Shown: positions 1 through 9,052 of the stretch, piece by piece | Position numbering within the stretch: position 1 is the first letter of the stretch | How the letters are laid out: every line of letters begins with the position of its first letter | Assembly: GCA_003649445.1 (NCBI GenBank) | Contig: QMRV01000006.1 | Coordinates: 1 to 64,000, forward strand | Length of the DNA: 64,000 nt | Direction: 5' to 3' | From: Thermoprotei archaeon | GTDB lineage: Archaea > Thermoproteota > Thermoprotei > Thermofilales > B15-G2 | Notes under the pieces: model-generated | Seen by the model: only the letters and a program-made list of their open reading frames with translations | What the model was told of the DNA's origin: nothing | Databases searched by the model: none | Translations under genes and position numbers: made by a program

Positions 1-580
1 GGAATGTTCCCTCGGTATCTATGTATACTGCTTTAGCATTAAGTCCTCCTTTGTCATAGGGTAATTGAACCATTACACATAACTGGTGACACAACTGAGT
101 CTTACCAGCACCAAACTCTCCGATAAACTCGGTAATGGCCTTGGTTTCTATTCCTCCTCCGAGTAGATCGTCTAGCGCTTTACATCCCGTTGAAATATAG
201 CGTATGCCTTGCCTAGACTCCCAGAATTCCTTGGCAGTCATGAAAGTTTTTCCCTTGAAAATTAGTTTCTGGGCCTTGATTATTAGTGCTCTAGCTCTAT
301 CTTCTGAACCTATAGCTTCAGCCAACTCTTTTACTGAAGCAAAAGCGATGTCTCTAACAGTGTAGTAGCCTGCGTTTCTAAGCTTTTCTGCAGTAACCCG
401 CCCCACTCCTTCAATGTCTTCTAGCTCATATGTTTCGAACTCTTCTTCTATAGGCTCCTCCTCTACTTTAATTTCCTTGGATATTTCTTCGAGAGCATTC
501 TCTACAGCGTCTTCTACTGATACTGTCTCTACTTTATTTCTACTACTTTTTCTACGTTTAGGAGAATACCTTCTACTCAT
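1..580 (-). CDS. radA: DNA repair and recombination protein RadA (N-terminal part, cut by window edge)
   Basis: RadA forms the ATP-dependent filament on single-stranded DNA that drives strand exchange. About 193 residues are visible. They show a charged N-terminal tail, a helix-hairpin-helix domain ([12 protein letters not shown]), an FMTA motif that matches the RecA-family polymerisation motif, and a Walker [10 protein letters not shown] followed by the YIDTEGTF segment typical of archaeal RadA. The ATG at 580 is preceded by a TATA-like element on the minus strand at about 608-619, consistent with a leaderless or short-leader transcript. The C-terminal half, with Walker B and the DNA-binding loops, lies outside the window. 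A second RadA-like gene lies at 16819-17769; this copy, having the polymerisation motif, is probably the main recombinase. Confidence 0.95.
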   Translation of the reverse strand, partial: MSRRYSPKRRKSSRNKVETVSVEDAVENALEEISKEIKVEEEPIEEEFETYELEDIEGVGRVTAEKLRNAGYYTVRDIAFASVKELAEAIGSEDRARALIIKAQKLIFKGKTFMTAKEFWESRQGIRYISTGCKALDDLLGGGIETKAITEFIGEFGAGKTQLCHQLCVMVQLPYDKGGLNAKAVYIDTEGTF

Positions 581-702
581 ACTTACTGAAGAAATAAGTT
601 ACATAGACGAATAAATTTTTCCAGATAGAGGGTCGAAAATATTCCAAGATAATATCTTCAGAAAAGTTAGCAATAAATAGTGAGGCCTGAAACTATTTCA
701 CC

Positions 703-1329
703 GTGGGACTTAACGAGGAGTACCAGAAGCTAGTTGAAGAAATTCTATCTTGCAGGAAGTGCGATTTATGGAAAACTAGGACAAATGCTGTAGTGGGAGA
801 AGGACCCCTTAACGCAGAAATAATGTTCATTGGAGAAGCTCCAGGTTATAATGAAGATATCCAGGGTAGACCATTTGTTGGGGCCGCAGGAAAACTTCTA
901 ACAGAGCTTATTACTAAGATAATTGGAATAGGGAGATCATCTGTATACATAACGAATGTCGTTAAATGCAGACCTCCTGAAAACAGAGACCCTAAAGAAG
1001 ACGAGATCAATGCTTGTACTCCTTACCTGCTTAGACAACTCGAAATAATTAAGCCTAAGATTATCGTGACTTTAGGAAGGCACAGTACGAAGTTTATTTT
1101 TAAGCTGATGTCCAAGCCTTTTTACTCTATTTCAAGAGTCCGCGGTAAAGTCTTCGTAGGCAGAATTCTTAGTTTTGATACTAGAGTTATACCGACTTAT
1201 CATCCTGCAGCCGCTCTGTATAACCCTAGGCTTAGAAGCGAGATAGAAAAAGACTTTCATTTAATAGCACTAGAATACAAGAATCTATCGAAAAAAGTGA
1301 AAATAGGATTAGAGAAGTTTTTTGAATAA
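703..1329 (+). CDS. udg: Type-4 (Fe-S) uracil-DNA glycosylase
   Basis: Removes uracil produced by cytosine deamination, an important repair activity at high temperature. The 208-residue protein has the family 4 motif GEAPG (residues 44-48) followed by ED and the GRPFVGAAG segment, a C-terminal HPAA motif, and four cysteines (17, 20, 89, 105) in the arrangement that binds the [4Fe-4S] cluster. Length agrees with the family. The GTG at 703 has no Shine-Dalgarno, and it is divergent from radA, so the two repair genes probably share a bidirectional promoter region of about 120 bp. Confidence 0.93.
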   Translation: MGLNEEYQKLVEEILSCRKCDLWKTRTNAVVGEGPLNAEIMFIGEAPGYNEDIQGRPFVGAAGKLLTELITKIIGIGRSSVYITNVVKCRPPENRDPKEDEINACTPYLLRQLEIIKPKIIVTLGRHSTKFIFKLMSKPFYSISRVRGKVFVGRILSFDTRVIPTYHPAAALYNPRLRSEIEKDFHLIALEYKNLSKKVKIGLEKFFE

Positions 1330-1375
1330 AATCTAAATTAGATAAGAATATATTGAGTGAAACTAGAAAAGTAAT

Positions 1376-1948
1376 ATGTTCTCTCAAATAGACCTTGAGT
1401 ACTTTTACAGACTACTTCACCCAAGGCCCGTTGTACTTGTAGCCGTTAAAGACGAAAACGGTAAAGTAAACTTCATGTCCTGCTCCTGGATAACTCCTGT
1501 CAGCGAAGATCCTCCCCTCATAGCCTTAGCTATTTCACATGAAAGCTACACTAGAGAAGTGATTTTGAAGAAAAAGGAGTTCACCGTAAACATACCTTCT
1601 ATGCAGCTACTCGAAGAAGTGTGGATTGCTGGAACTACCTCTGGAAAGAAAGTTGATAAAGTAAAGGAGACAGGAGTTGAAGTAGAAGACGCTAGGAATA
1701 TCTCGGCACCTATTATCTTAAAGAGTATAGGCTACTTAGAGTGCAGACTAAAAGACTACGTAGAGGCAGGAGAATGTACTTTAATTATAGCTGAGGTAGT
1801 TGCGGCATACGCGAAAGAAGGTACATTTGCTAGAGGTATATGGAAGCTAGAAAAGGCTTCTCCTCTCCTACATGTAGGCTCAGTGTACTTTACTACAGCA
1901 AATAGGTACTTAGTTAAACCTGCTTCACTGAAAAAGAAAAGGAGTTAG
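1376..1948 (+). CDS. Flavin reductase-like FMN-binding protein
   Basis: A 190-residue member of the flavin reductase-like (DIM6/NTAB, flavoredoxin) family. These bind FMN in a split-barrel fold and transfer electrons between NAD(P)H or ferredoxin-type donors and acceptors. The characteristic blocks are visible: RPVVLVAV near residue 19, the MSCSWITPVS block, DPPLIALAIS, and FTVNIPS around residue 70. A paralogue lies at 54925-55473. The physiological partner cannot be told from the sequence. Its stop codon overlaps the stop of the convergent gene by 4 bp. Confidence 0.85.
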   Translation: MFSQIDLEYFYRLLHPRPVVLVAVKDENGKVNFMSCSWITPVSEDPPLIALAISHESYTREVILKKKEFTVNIPSMQLLEEVWIAGTTSGKKVDKVKETGVEVEDARNISAPIILKSIGYLECRLKDYVEAGECTLIIAEVVAAYAKEGTFARGIWKLEKASPLLHVGSVYFTTANRYLVKPASLKKKRS

Positions 1949-2676
1949 AAGAACAGAGTAGACACGAAATACAGCACTGCCGCCACTGCAAGAGGTACTG
2001 TGAAGTTGTCGAAGTGCCTTAGTGGACCTAAAGTAAACGCTTCGACTACTGCCCCTATTGCAGCAGCTATTGTTGCTAGTGCTAAGATTTCGTATGGAGA
2101 TAGCGGTCTTGGAACTCCTCCTAGTACTGTACACACTGTTAGCGCCAGTATAGAGCCGAGGAAGCTGAAAATGAACATTGAAAGCGATCCTTCGAGACTC
2201 TTCTCACTAAAGGGATATTTGTGTACTTTTTTCAGTTTCCGCGGTATAAAGGATGCCATTCCGTCGCCCCATGCCATTACCATTGTGGCCGTAGCTGCGA
2301 TAAAGCTGAGTTCTCCGTGATCCCCCCAGAAGAGAGGCACCATGATTAATATCGATATAATGTAGTATACTGGCCCGTAAGCATGTAGCACAACATCTCC
2401 TTCTTCAATCATGGTAGTCGTGATGAAACTAGATTTTTTGAAAGCGAATGCTAGAGAGACTAGTATCGCTAGTCCTAGTGGTATGAGAAATGGGTACATC
2501 CAGTGGCTCCACAGTGGCAGCAGCATTATTGAGTCGCCTGCGAAGAAATGTATCATGCGTCTAGTGAAAGCAGATGGAAGATTTTTCGCTCTTCTGAGGA
2601 GCTCTGAAACATAGATTAGGGCTATTACATAGATGTATACTGCTACCACTAATGCTAGGTCATATACGCTGACCAC
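1945..2676 (-). CDS. VTE5/SEC59/DGK1-family CTP-dependent polyprenol kinase-like membrane protein
   Basis: A 243-residue protein with six to seven predicted membrane segments and the family signature GDGMASFIPRKL near residue 137 followed by KSLEGSLSMF. Homologues are CTP-dependent phytol, dolichol and diacylglycerol kinases. In an archaeon the likely substrate is a polyprenol such as geranylgeraniol, which would feed lipid precursor salvage; that is inference. The window also has a DUF92/VTE6-like gene (57399-58262), which in plants carries out the next phosphorylation step. The start is GTG 2676, with a TATA-like tract about 26 bp upstream. Confidence 0.75.
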   Translation of the reverse strand: MVSVYDLALVVAVYIYVIALIYVSELLRRAKNLPSAFTRRMIHFFAGDSIMLLPLWSHWMYPFLIPLGLAILVSLAFAFKKSSFITTTMIEEGDVVLHAYGPVYYIISILIMVPLFWGDHGELSFIAATATMVMAWGDGMASFIPRKLKKVHKYPFSEKSLEGSLSMFIFSFLGSILALTVCTVLGGVPRPLSPYEILALATIAAAIGAVVEAFTLGPLRHFDNFTVPLAVAAVLYFVSTLFF

Positions 2677-2713
2677 GCCACTAATACTTCTACTAAAGTT
2701 AAAATCCTTTTCG

Positions 2714-3970
2714 TCAGATGTAGAATTTACGCAAATAGCTTTCTGTTTCTATAAGTGCTTTATCTAGCTTCTTGTAGGATTTCAGCCTATGGAAAACTCC
2801 TCCACCTATCTTGCTTATTTTGAGCATAAAGTCTTCATTAGATTTACTTCCAACGACTATAGATGAAACAATAGCTCCTCTTTTTCTTAGATATCTTGCC
2901 TCTCTCAGACACTTCTTTTTGAATACAGTTTTCCCATCACTGACAACTATTACGTGGACCCTCCCGGGAGCTAGTTTTTGCAGTGATCTTGCTTTAAGAA
3001 GAGCAGCATACATGTTTGTTCCGCCGCAAGCCCACAGTTTCGATATAATTGATTCTATTTTATTTATTTTCAATCTAGTGTCTTCAAAAATAAATAATGT
3101 TTCTGCCTTATAGTTGAATGCTATAAAAGATATTTTTCCTCTTACATGAGCCAAGTACTTTAAGTAATTTATTGCAGCTCTCTTAGCTAGCTCTATTTTG
3201 GGTACCTCTCCTTCAAGCTCTCTCATTGATCCCGAGACATCAAGGCAGAGAATAGTGTTTTTAATATCCGTAGAGGAGAATTCTTTGACTATGATATCTC
3301 TGTGAGAGAATTTTCTGCCGAATAGTCTTTTTCGACTAATATTGATCGCTGTTTTTGTTAAATCGATATCGAATGCCGATGCGGACGGATCGTATTCTCT
3401 TAGGTACTGTGGGTGTGCTTTCTCGAAAATAGAAGTAAAGGTTTTTCTCGATACTATATTTATCTGAAAAGATTCTTTTTCCTTCAGCCTTTTTATTGAA
3501 AAAGACGAATCTTCTAGGGATTTTGTAAGAGATTCTTGAGTTAGAATTAGGGGGGCTTCTTTAAGGGAAGGTAGAGATGACTCACTTCTGTCTACTACTA
3601 ACACTTTAGAAGATTCTTGCTCTGTCTCTTCCTGCTCTCTGAAAAGAATAGGTGTCTTTGAGTTGAAATTCTCTAGAGGCTTATGTTCAGTAGAAGAAAC
3701 TACTAGTGCTTTAATCACAGTATTTTTAATTTCCTCAAATACGTCTGCTTTATTTTCGAGTACTATACTAGCTGATATATTTTGATATATTGTTCTAGAA
3801 ACTATTTCAATTATTTTCTCTGGAGATAAGTGGTCTTCGAGAAGAAGCCTCATGTAAGCGTCCTTTACTGCAGCTATGTAGCTTCTTACAGAGCCTGGGT
3901 AGACTACTTCGGGTAGATCCTTCAAGTGCTCATATACTCTTACCGCTATCTCCGCTAAACTTTCTATCAT
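2714..3970 (-). CDS. VWA (von Willebrand factor A) domain protein, MoxR partner
   Basis: A 418-residue soluble protein. The C-terminal half is a VWA domain with an intact MIDAS metal site: DVSGS (residues 244-248), Thr 318 in GGTNM, and Asp 345 in VSDG. The N-terminal 200 residues are helical and then low-complexity, without a recognised domain. Proteins of this CoxE-like class act with MoxR AAA+ ATPases as chaperones that insert metals or remodel client complexes. The gene follows the MoxR gene with a one-base gap, so the two are co-transcribed and probably form a complex. The client is unknown. Confidence 0.85.
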   Translation of the reverse strand: MIESLAEIAVRVYEHLKDLPEVVYPGSVRSYIAAVKDAYMRLLLEDHLSPEKIIEIVSRTIYQNISASIVLENKADVFEEIKNTVIKALVVSSTEHKPLENFNSKTPILFREQEETEQESSKVLVVDRSESSLPSLKEAPLILTQESLTKSLEDSSFSIKRLKEKESFQINIVSRKTFTSIFEKAHPQYLREYDPSASAFDIDLTKTAINISRKRLFGRKFSHRDIIVKEFSSTDIKNTILCLDVSGSMRELEGEVPKIELAKRAAINYLKYLAHVRGKISFIAFNYKAETLFIFEDTRLKINKIESIISKLWACGGTNMYAALLKARSLQKLAPGRVHVIVVSDGKTVFKKKCLREARYLRKRGAIVSSIVVGSKSNEDFMLKISKIGGGVFHRLKSYKKLDKALIETESYLRKFYI

Positions 3971-3971
3971 G

Positions 3972-4958
3972 TTACCTCATCTCGCTGACTATGAGCAGAG
4001 CTTCTCTAAACTTTTTATCTAGATACTTTACTTTCTCTTCGTCTGAAGAAAACTCTCCTTGGATGAGAGGCAGCATATTTTGTATTACTTCTTTTCTTAA
4101 GTCTTCTATAGATATTTCTTCACTTCCTTTAATCCATGCTTTGCTTGCTGCAGTCGCTAAGGCGTAGATACAGGATCTTATGCTGGGCTCTGATTCTATT
4201 TTACTGTCTTTATTTATTAGATGTGCCAGCGTGGCTAAGACTTCAGCTATTTTCTCATCTATATCCAAGTCTATGTCTTTGATGAAAATAGCTGCTTTCC
4301 ACAGTATTATCTCTTTTAGTAAATCTCTTTTGGGTATAGTTATCTCAACTCTCTTCATTCTGTCTGCCAGAGCTTCACTTAGGTCGTATGTTCCGCTGTA
4401 CTCTGATGGATTGCCCGTAGCTATCATAAGGAAGTCGCTTCGTATCCTGAATCCTCTGATTACGACATAGTGTTCTTGAAGTGCTTGAAGTAAAGCAGCT
4501 TGACTATAAGGTGACAGTCTATTTATTTCATCTAGTATGAGTATTCTGCCGTGGGCTAGTACTAGAGGACCTGGAATATATGCGAGTGGATGGTCTAAGC
4601 CCGCCTGGAGAGCTACAGCTATGTCTATGTCTCCTGTAAGCTCTGTAGCTGTCATATGGCTGTGACAAGCTACTTCGATGTAGGGTGGGTTGTCTAGATT
4701 GAGTACCTCTGCTATAGTCTCGGCTAACGTTGTTTTACCGCAACCTACTGGTCCTACAATCCATATATGTCTCCCAACTGCTAGACCGCTTAAAATATCG
4801 AGCACTACTTCATCTAATCCTTTAAGCCTCTTCCCTACGTATGCAAGAATCTCTTTAACGCCTTTCTCTCTAAGTGTTTTAACTACCAGTCTACTCACAT
4901 CAATAGGCTTTCTTTGAATCAGCTGTGAAAGAGTAGGAGTAGATAAGCTTGTGTTCAA
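3972..4958 (-). CDS. MoxR-family AAA+ ATPase
   Basis: A 328-residue AAA+ ATPase of the MoxR/RavA type. Walker A GPVGCGKTT is at residues 69-77, Walker B ILILDEIN at 139-146, and the sensor region reads TGNPSEYSGTYDLSEALADR, close to the MoxR consensus. MoxR proteins usually drive maturation of a complex together with a VWA protein, here the adjacent downstream gene. This module is separate from the second ATPase-VWA module at 12691-15638, which is more divergent. Confidence 0.9.
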   Translation of the reverse strand: MNTSLSTPTLSQLIQRKPIDVSRLVVKTLREKGVKEILAYVGKRLKGLDEVVLDILSGLAVGRHIWIVGPVGCGKTTLAETIAEVLNLDNPPYIEVACHSHMTATELTGDIDIAVALQAGLDHPLAYIPGPLVLAHGRILILDEINRLSPYSQAALLQALQEHYVVIRGFRIRSDFLMIATGNPSEYSGTYDLSEALADRMKRVEITIPKRDLLKEIILWKAAIFIKDIDLDIDEKIAEVLATLAHLINKDSKIESEPSIRSCIYALATAASKAWIKGSEEISIEDLRKEVIQNMLPLIQGEFSSDEEKVKYLDKKFREALLIVSEMR

Positions 4959-5037
4959 GGACCATACCCCTGAATACTATTCTCTAGAACCAGATAAAAG
5001 TGTGCATGGTGTTTAAAGAAAAGCTTAATTTGAAGGT

Positions 5038-5787
5038 GTGGGAAAAATAAAATATAGAATGAAACTAGCACATGTACTGAATTACAGCAATAACTCTAAA
5101 GAAATAGAAAATGTAGTGTACTTACTAGAGAATCCTATAGAGTTAAGGTTTTTGAGTACTAAGCTACTGAAAGACATCTGCTTTAGCGACATTGTTGATC
5201 CACTTAAAGAAAACCGTGATGTTAATGTGGTAGCAGTATCTGTTCCTTCCCCTAATCCTTCCGAAGAAGACTTCCTAGAGCTCGTAGAAAAAGCACTTAT
5301 GTTGACTGATGAGCTAAACTGCAATCTACTAGTCTTACGCCCACCTAAAGCCAAGTTTACTGAAGAAATAAGAGAAAAGCTCATTGAAGGACATCAGTTG
5401 GCTACACAGTACAACATTACATTATGTTGGGAAAACCTATTTGACTCAAATAGAGTTTTCAAAAATATAGAGGAAGCTATATCATTTTTAAACGAAGAAA
5501 TATTCTTCAACTGCGGAATTTCATTTGATGTAAAAAGAGTAAGTGAAAAGAGGAAAACTATTTCAGAGGTGTTAATGCACATGGGCTACATTAAGCTACT
5601 GAGAGTCCCTTACATAGTTTTTAAGAAAAAGAGATCAAATCTCTATAGATTGGTTAAGCTGCTGACAAAGTATGATTATAGAGGAATAGTGGTTTTATAC
5701 GGGAAAAACGCGTCAATATCAGAGTATAATTCGGCTATAAAAACCATAAAGGAGTACTTAACAACATTAAAGAGTATCACAAAGTAG
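5038..5787 (+). CDS. Xylose isomerase-like TIM-barrel protein (sugar isomerase/AP endonuclease superfamily), divergent
   Basis: A 249-residue protein resembling a degenerate xylose isomerase-like TIM barrel. The alternating beta/alpha pattern includes strand-like segments such as NLLVLRPP, ITLCWENLFD and GISFDVKR, recalling the metal-binding ENV and FDxxH positions of endonuclease IV and sugar isomerases. Several usual ligands are missing: there is no His after FDV. Activity may therefore be altered or lost. GTG 5038 is the longest start and ATG 5059 is an alternative. The gene abuts the convergent uppS end to end, stop codon against stop codon. Confidence 0.45.
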   Translation: MGKIKYRMKLAHVLNYSNNSKEIENVVYLLENPIELRFLSTKLLKDICFSDIVDPLKENRDVNVVAVSVPSPNPSEEDFLELVEKALMLTDELNCNLLVLRPPKAKFTEEIREKLIEGHQLATQYNITLCWENLFDSNRVFKNIEEAISFLNEEIFFNCGISFDVKRVSEKRKTISEVLMHMGYIKLLRVPYIVFKKKRSNLYRLVKLLTKYDYRGIVVLYGKNASISEYNSAIKTIKEYLTTLKSITK

Positions 5788-6606
5788 CTATCTACCAAAT
5801 CTTCTGTTTCTCTGCTGGTAAATTCTAATTGCTCTAAGCAAATCTATTTTCCTGAAATCAGGCCAGTAGACGTCTAAGAAAAGTAATTCACTGTAAGCTA
5901 TTTGGTAGAGTAGAAAATTGCTTATTCTAGCTTCACCGCTTGTTCTTATAACAAGATCTGGCTCCGGATTAGGTAAGTGAGAGGTATAAAGGTATTTTTT
6001 AAGAAGTTCTTCATTTATTTGCTCTAGTTTAATTTTTCCCTCGAGTACATCGCGGCATATTTTTTTAACCGCATCTACGATCTCTCGTCTTCCTCCATAG
6101 GCAATGCATATGTTTAGGTAGTGATTAGAGTAGTTGGCAGTCTTTTTCTCCAGCGCCCTTATTTTTTCTTGAAGAGAAGGTGGGAGTAGATCTATTCTCC
6201 CTAAGGCTTTTACTTTTACTTTATATTTATCAAAAAGCTCTTCGTTTAGCGCTCTATTTAAGTATCTCTCTGCTAATTCAAGTATCTTCGCTACTTCCTC
6301 TGGTCTTCGCTTGAGATTCTCTGTGGAAAGAACATAAAGGCTTACCGTTTTAATGCCTAGCTCGAGGCACCATTTAAGCACTTGTTCTGCCTTCTTCGCG
6401 CCTTGCTCATGTCCATACCATGGAGGAAGCCCCCTTTTTCTAGCCCATCGCCTATTTCCGTCTAGAATAAAAGCTACGTGAGAAGGCAGTTCTTTAGACT
6501 TTATTTGCTTCAGTAAGGCCTTTTCATATATTTTGTACGCTCCGATTAAGCTAAGTACCCTGAAGAGAGCATTAGACATTGCCGCGCCCAAGTTGTTCAT
6601 GGGCAC
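5788..6606 (-). CDS. uppS: Cis-polyprenyl diphosphate synthase (UppS family)
   Basis: Makes the long-chain polyprenyl diphosphate that archaea use as lipid carrier for glycosylation. The 272-residue protein has the family motifs in order: VAFILDGNRRWAR with the catalytic Asp near residue 49, GHEQGAKK, LSTENLKRR, and near the C-terminus RTSGEARISNFLLYQIAYSE and the WPDF block. A TATA-like element (AAACTTATTAAG on the minus strand, about 6625-6637) lies about 26 bp before the GTG at 6606, favouring that leaderless start; ATG 6600 is the alternative. Confidence 0.95.
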   Translation of the reverse strand: MPMNNLGAAMSNALFRVLSLIGAYKIYEKALLKQIKSKELPSHVAFILDGNRRWARKRGLPPWYGHEQGAKKAEQVLKWCLELGIKTVSLYVLSTENLKRRPEEVAKILELAERYLNRALNEELFDKYKVKVKALGRIDLLPPSLQEKIRALEKKTANYSNHYLNICIAYGGRREIVDAVKKICRDVLEGKIKLEQINEELLKKYLYTSHLPNPEPDLVIRTSGEARISNFLLYQIAYSELLFLDVYWPDFRKIDLLRAIRIYQQRNRRFGR

Positions 6607-6679
6607 CTGTACTCTCTAACAACATCTTCTTAATAAGTTTAGAGTATTATTAGTAAAGATAGCCTTTGAATACAAGAAA

Positions 6680-6690
6680 TATATTTATAT
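6680..6690 (+). promoter_or_regulatory. TATA box for the gene starting at 6717
   Basis: The sequence tatatttatat lies about 30 bp before the ATG at 6717. This spacing places transcription start at or just before the start codon, so the mRNA is probably leaderless. Confidence 0.6.
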
Positions 6691-6716
6691 TGCTATACTC
6701 GTACTAAAAACCAGAT

Positions 6717-7142
6717 ATGTCATATAGTATGCTTGCCTTTAATAGCTTTGAAGAGCTATTATCCTACGTAGATGAAGAAATCTCAAAGGCCAGAAAACAA
6801 ATAGAGTCTCTTTCGGAAAGATATAAGGAATTAAAAGTAAAGGCAGAGAGATTAAAGCGTTTAGATGAAGTATTTAGTAAAATAATAGGATCTAAAGCAA
6901 CATCAATATATGAAGTAGATATCGCTGGCCTGAAAGTGGTTATAGGCGCTAGAGCAATAGACGAATTAAATGTAATTGAAGAGGTGCTGAGATCTCTCAA
7001 CGATAAAATAAACTCACTAAGCAAGGTCAGGAAAATTGTAGAGTATTTAGCTAAAACTACTGGAGATATCGAGGGATTTTCTCTTCTAGTTGAGACATGT
7101 AACGGTATACCTGCTAGAATCCTTATTAAAGAATCTATTTAG
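6717..7142 (+). CDS. Unknown coiled-coil protein
   Basis: A 141-residue protein that I do not recognise. Residues 10-50 form a coiled coil (heptads in KARKQIESLSERYKELKVKAERLKRL), followed by a small alpha/beta region. The overall look recalls prefoldin-like or archaeal small coiled-coil proteins, but no family motif is convincing. It has a good promoter 30 bp upstream and its 3' end overlaps the convergent gene by 8 bp. Confidence 0.6.
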   Translation: MSYSMLAFNSFEELLSYVDEEISKARKQIESLSERYKELKVKAERLKRLDEVFSKIIGSKATSIYEVDIAGLKVVIGARAIDELNVIEEVLRSLNDKINSLSKVRKIVEYLAKTTGDIEGFSLLVETCNGIPARILIKESI

Positions 7143-8388
7143 ATTTTGCAGCCGAGAAGTACCAAGTAATTAGGACTAAAGGCAAGTAAACGTACTGTGA
7201 GTACTTTAAAATGAATGGAGAGACTTTTCCTTCAGTTACGCTCACGAAAGCTATTACTACTACTCTGAGTACTTCTAGCAGAGTTAATACGGCAATGCAC
7301 AATACTATTAGCACGAGTTTATCTCTTGACTTTAGACCGGGAGTAAGTGCGTATAGAAGTATAGCGGCTATCAGTGATGGTATAAGCGCATAGGATACCG
7401 AGAATGGTATTGTGAACTCTTCTACAATTAACGCTGACTCTGTTAGATATGCGTGAAATCCAGTGAGGAGAATAACATTCCTAGTTACTATATAGAATAT
7501 TTTGAGCAAAGGCGTCAGTAGAGAAGCTACTAGTAAGAGCGCAATAAATATCAATAAGCTCAGAGCTAAGGGTGTGAACATTTCTTTCTTTTTAGGCTTT
7601 TTTGCTTTAGCTACTTTGGCTAGAGCCAGTTCTCTTTTCAGAATATCTAGTATTTCCTCCGAAGAAAGTATTTTTCCAGCTGAGATTACTTTGTGTCCTA
7701 GTACGAGGGCTGGTAGAGTAGAGATATTTAATTTCTTGGCGAGTTCTGCGCCTTTAGGAGATGTTGTACTCAGCTCTACAAGCCTTATTCTAGATCCATA
7801 AAGTATTTTCATTGCATTAACTGCGCTTCTAGCATTTAGTGCTAGAAGTCTCTGATTTGCATCATCTTCACCTAAGACAATGAGCCTTAGCACAGCTTTA
7901 GCTTTCTTTGGTTTCTTCGAAGGTTTGGGTCTTTTTTCTTCGTAAATCGTTTTTGTTTTTGCCTCGGGCTTAGGTTTAACTTCTTTAGTCTCGACCTTCT
8001 TTTCAGGGGGCTTTAATGGAGGTGTTGGCGGTTTTTCGGGAGGCTTTGACGTAGGCTTCTCGAGTGGAGGCTTTTTCTCTACTTTCTCTGGCTTTATTTC
8101 AGCTGGCTTAGGTTTTTCCTCAACAACTTGTTCTTCAGGTGCACGGTGATAAAACTCTATAAATATGCTTACCAGCTCATCTACTTGTGGAACTTTGCTT
8201 TTTAATACCTCTACTCCATTTATTGAGACTACAGGGAGATCGATTCTTGATAAAGAAAGAGCTACATCGGCTTCAATAGCTTCTCTGCCGTAGACATAAG
8301 TAAATACGTCTACAGCTTCTCTGAATATTTTAACTATGGGGGAATCTAGTGAGTCTACGTATAGTCTTACTCTGATTTTTTTAGCCAT
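7135..8388 (-). CDS. Tandem thioredoxin-like domains fused to an exosortase/archaeosortase-like membrane domain
   Basis: A 417-residue protein with unusual architecture. Residues 5-80 and 164-258 look like two thioredoxin-fold domains without any CXXC; the second retains a cis-proline-like TLPAL at 224-228. They are joined by an 80-residue Pro/Lys/Glu linker (85-163). Residues 270-417 contain about five membrane helices arranged like exosortase/archaeosortase: an extracytoplasmic segment, then LLEVLRVVVIA (Arg 375) matching the conserved NxxR helix. The catalytic cysteine position of exosortases appears replaced (FTIPFS at 325-330), and the whole protein has a single cysteine, inside a helix. 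The sortase resemblance is my reading of the pattern and needs structural confirmation. It lies 3 bp downstream of the nitroreductase gene in the same direction. Confidence 0.55.
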   Translation of the reverse strand: MAKKIRVRLYVDSLDSPIVKIFREAVDVFTYVYGREAIEADVALSLSRIDLPVVSINGVEVLKSKVPQVDELVSIFIEFYHRAPEEQVVEEKPKPAEIKPEKVEKKPPLEKPTSKPPEKPPTPPLKPPEKKVETKEVKPKPEAKTKTIYEEKRPKPSKKPKKAKAVLRLIVLGEDDANQRLLALNARSAVNAMKILYGSRIRLVELSTTSPKGAELAKKLNISTLPALVLGHKVISAGKILSSEEILDILKRELALAKVAKAKKPKKKEMFTPLALSLLIFIALLLVASLLTPLLKIFYIVTRNVILLTGFHAYLTESALIVEEFTIPFSVSYALIPSLIAAILLYALTPGLKSRDKLVLIVLCIAVLTLLEVLRVVVIAFVSVTEGKVSPFILKYSQYVYLPLVLITWYFSAAKSK

Positions 8389-8391
8389 CTT

Positions 8392-8934
8392 CTATCCACT
8401 AAAATACTTCCTTCCATACTTATTTAAATGAACTACTTCTTCTAAAGGTCTTCTAGGTCTAGGTGAAGGGCGCTCAGCAGGCTTTCCTAAAGGTATTATA
8501 GCTACTGGCCTTATGTAGCTCGGGAGACCTAGTATTCGCGATACTTCGTCTTCGTAGAAAGCGCCGACCCAGCATGTTCCATATCCCAAGGCATACGCCG
8601 CTAATAGCATGTTCTGAATAGCGGCTGCAGTATCTTGTATACAGTATAGCGATGCACCTCTACTACCGTACACAGAGCTTGAACGCATGGTATTTGCGCA
8701 TACAACAATCACTATTGGCGCTTCTTCGATAAATTCCTGTCCTAAAGCCGCCTCACTAAGCTTTCTTTTTATTTCAGGGTCCTTAACCACAATAAATTCC
8801 CATGGCTGAAGATTACCTGCAGAAGGAGCTTTAATTGCAGCTTCAAGAATTCTTCTCAAGTCTTCTTCTTTTACAGGGTCAGGGAGATAGGCTCTTATAC
8901 TCCTTCTACCTTCAATAGCTTCAAATAAATCCAT
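8392..8934 (-). CDS. Nitroreductase-family FMN oxidoreductase
   Basis: A 180-residue nitroreductase. It has the N-terminal FMN-phosphate motif RRSIRAY, the APSAGNLQPW block (about residues 36-45), the AAIQNMLLAAYALGYGTCWVG core (about 105-125) and a C-terminal PLGKPAE. Such enzymes reduce nitro compounds, quinones or flavins using NAD(P)H; the substrate is unknown. It is the first gene of a two-gene unit with the thioredoxin/exosortase-like fusion. A paralogue with an extra domain lies at 26097-26981. Confidence 0.85.
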   Translation of the reverse strand: MDLFEAIEGRRSIRAYLPDPVKEEDLRRILEAAIKAPSAGNLQPWEFIVVKDPEIKRKLSEAALGQEFIEEAPIVIVVCANTMRSSSVYGSRGASLYCIQDTAAAIQNMLLAAYALGYGTCWVGAFYEDEVSRILGLPSYIRPVAIIPLGKPAERPSPRPRRPLEEVVHLNKYGRKYFSG

Positions 8935-9014
8935 AGTCTCCTAAATATTAGCGCATAAGCCTATTTATTAGCATTGCCTACAAGAAAATTTTCTCGTGAA
9001 ACTTCGGGACTTTA

Positions 9015-9030
9015 AAGAATATTAATATAC
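9015..9030 (+). promoter_or_regulatory. TATA-like promoter element for the 30-residue ORF at 9053
   Basis: The tract aagaatattaatatac is centred about 29 bp before the ATG at 9053, the spacing expected for a leaderless archaeal transcript. Confidence 0.45.
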
Positions 9031-9052
9031 TTGAACGAGAGATAATAGACAT

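Noticed and set aside
414..614. Serine-rich 66-residue ORF
   Set aside because: It is antisense to radA, whose RadA-specific motifs are clear, so it is a shadow frame.
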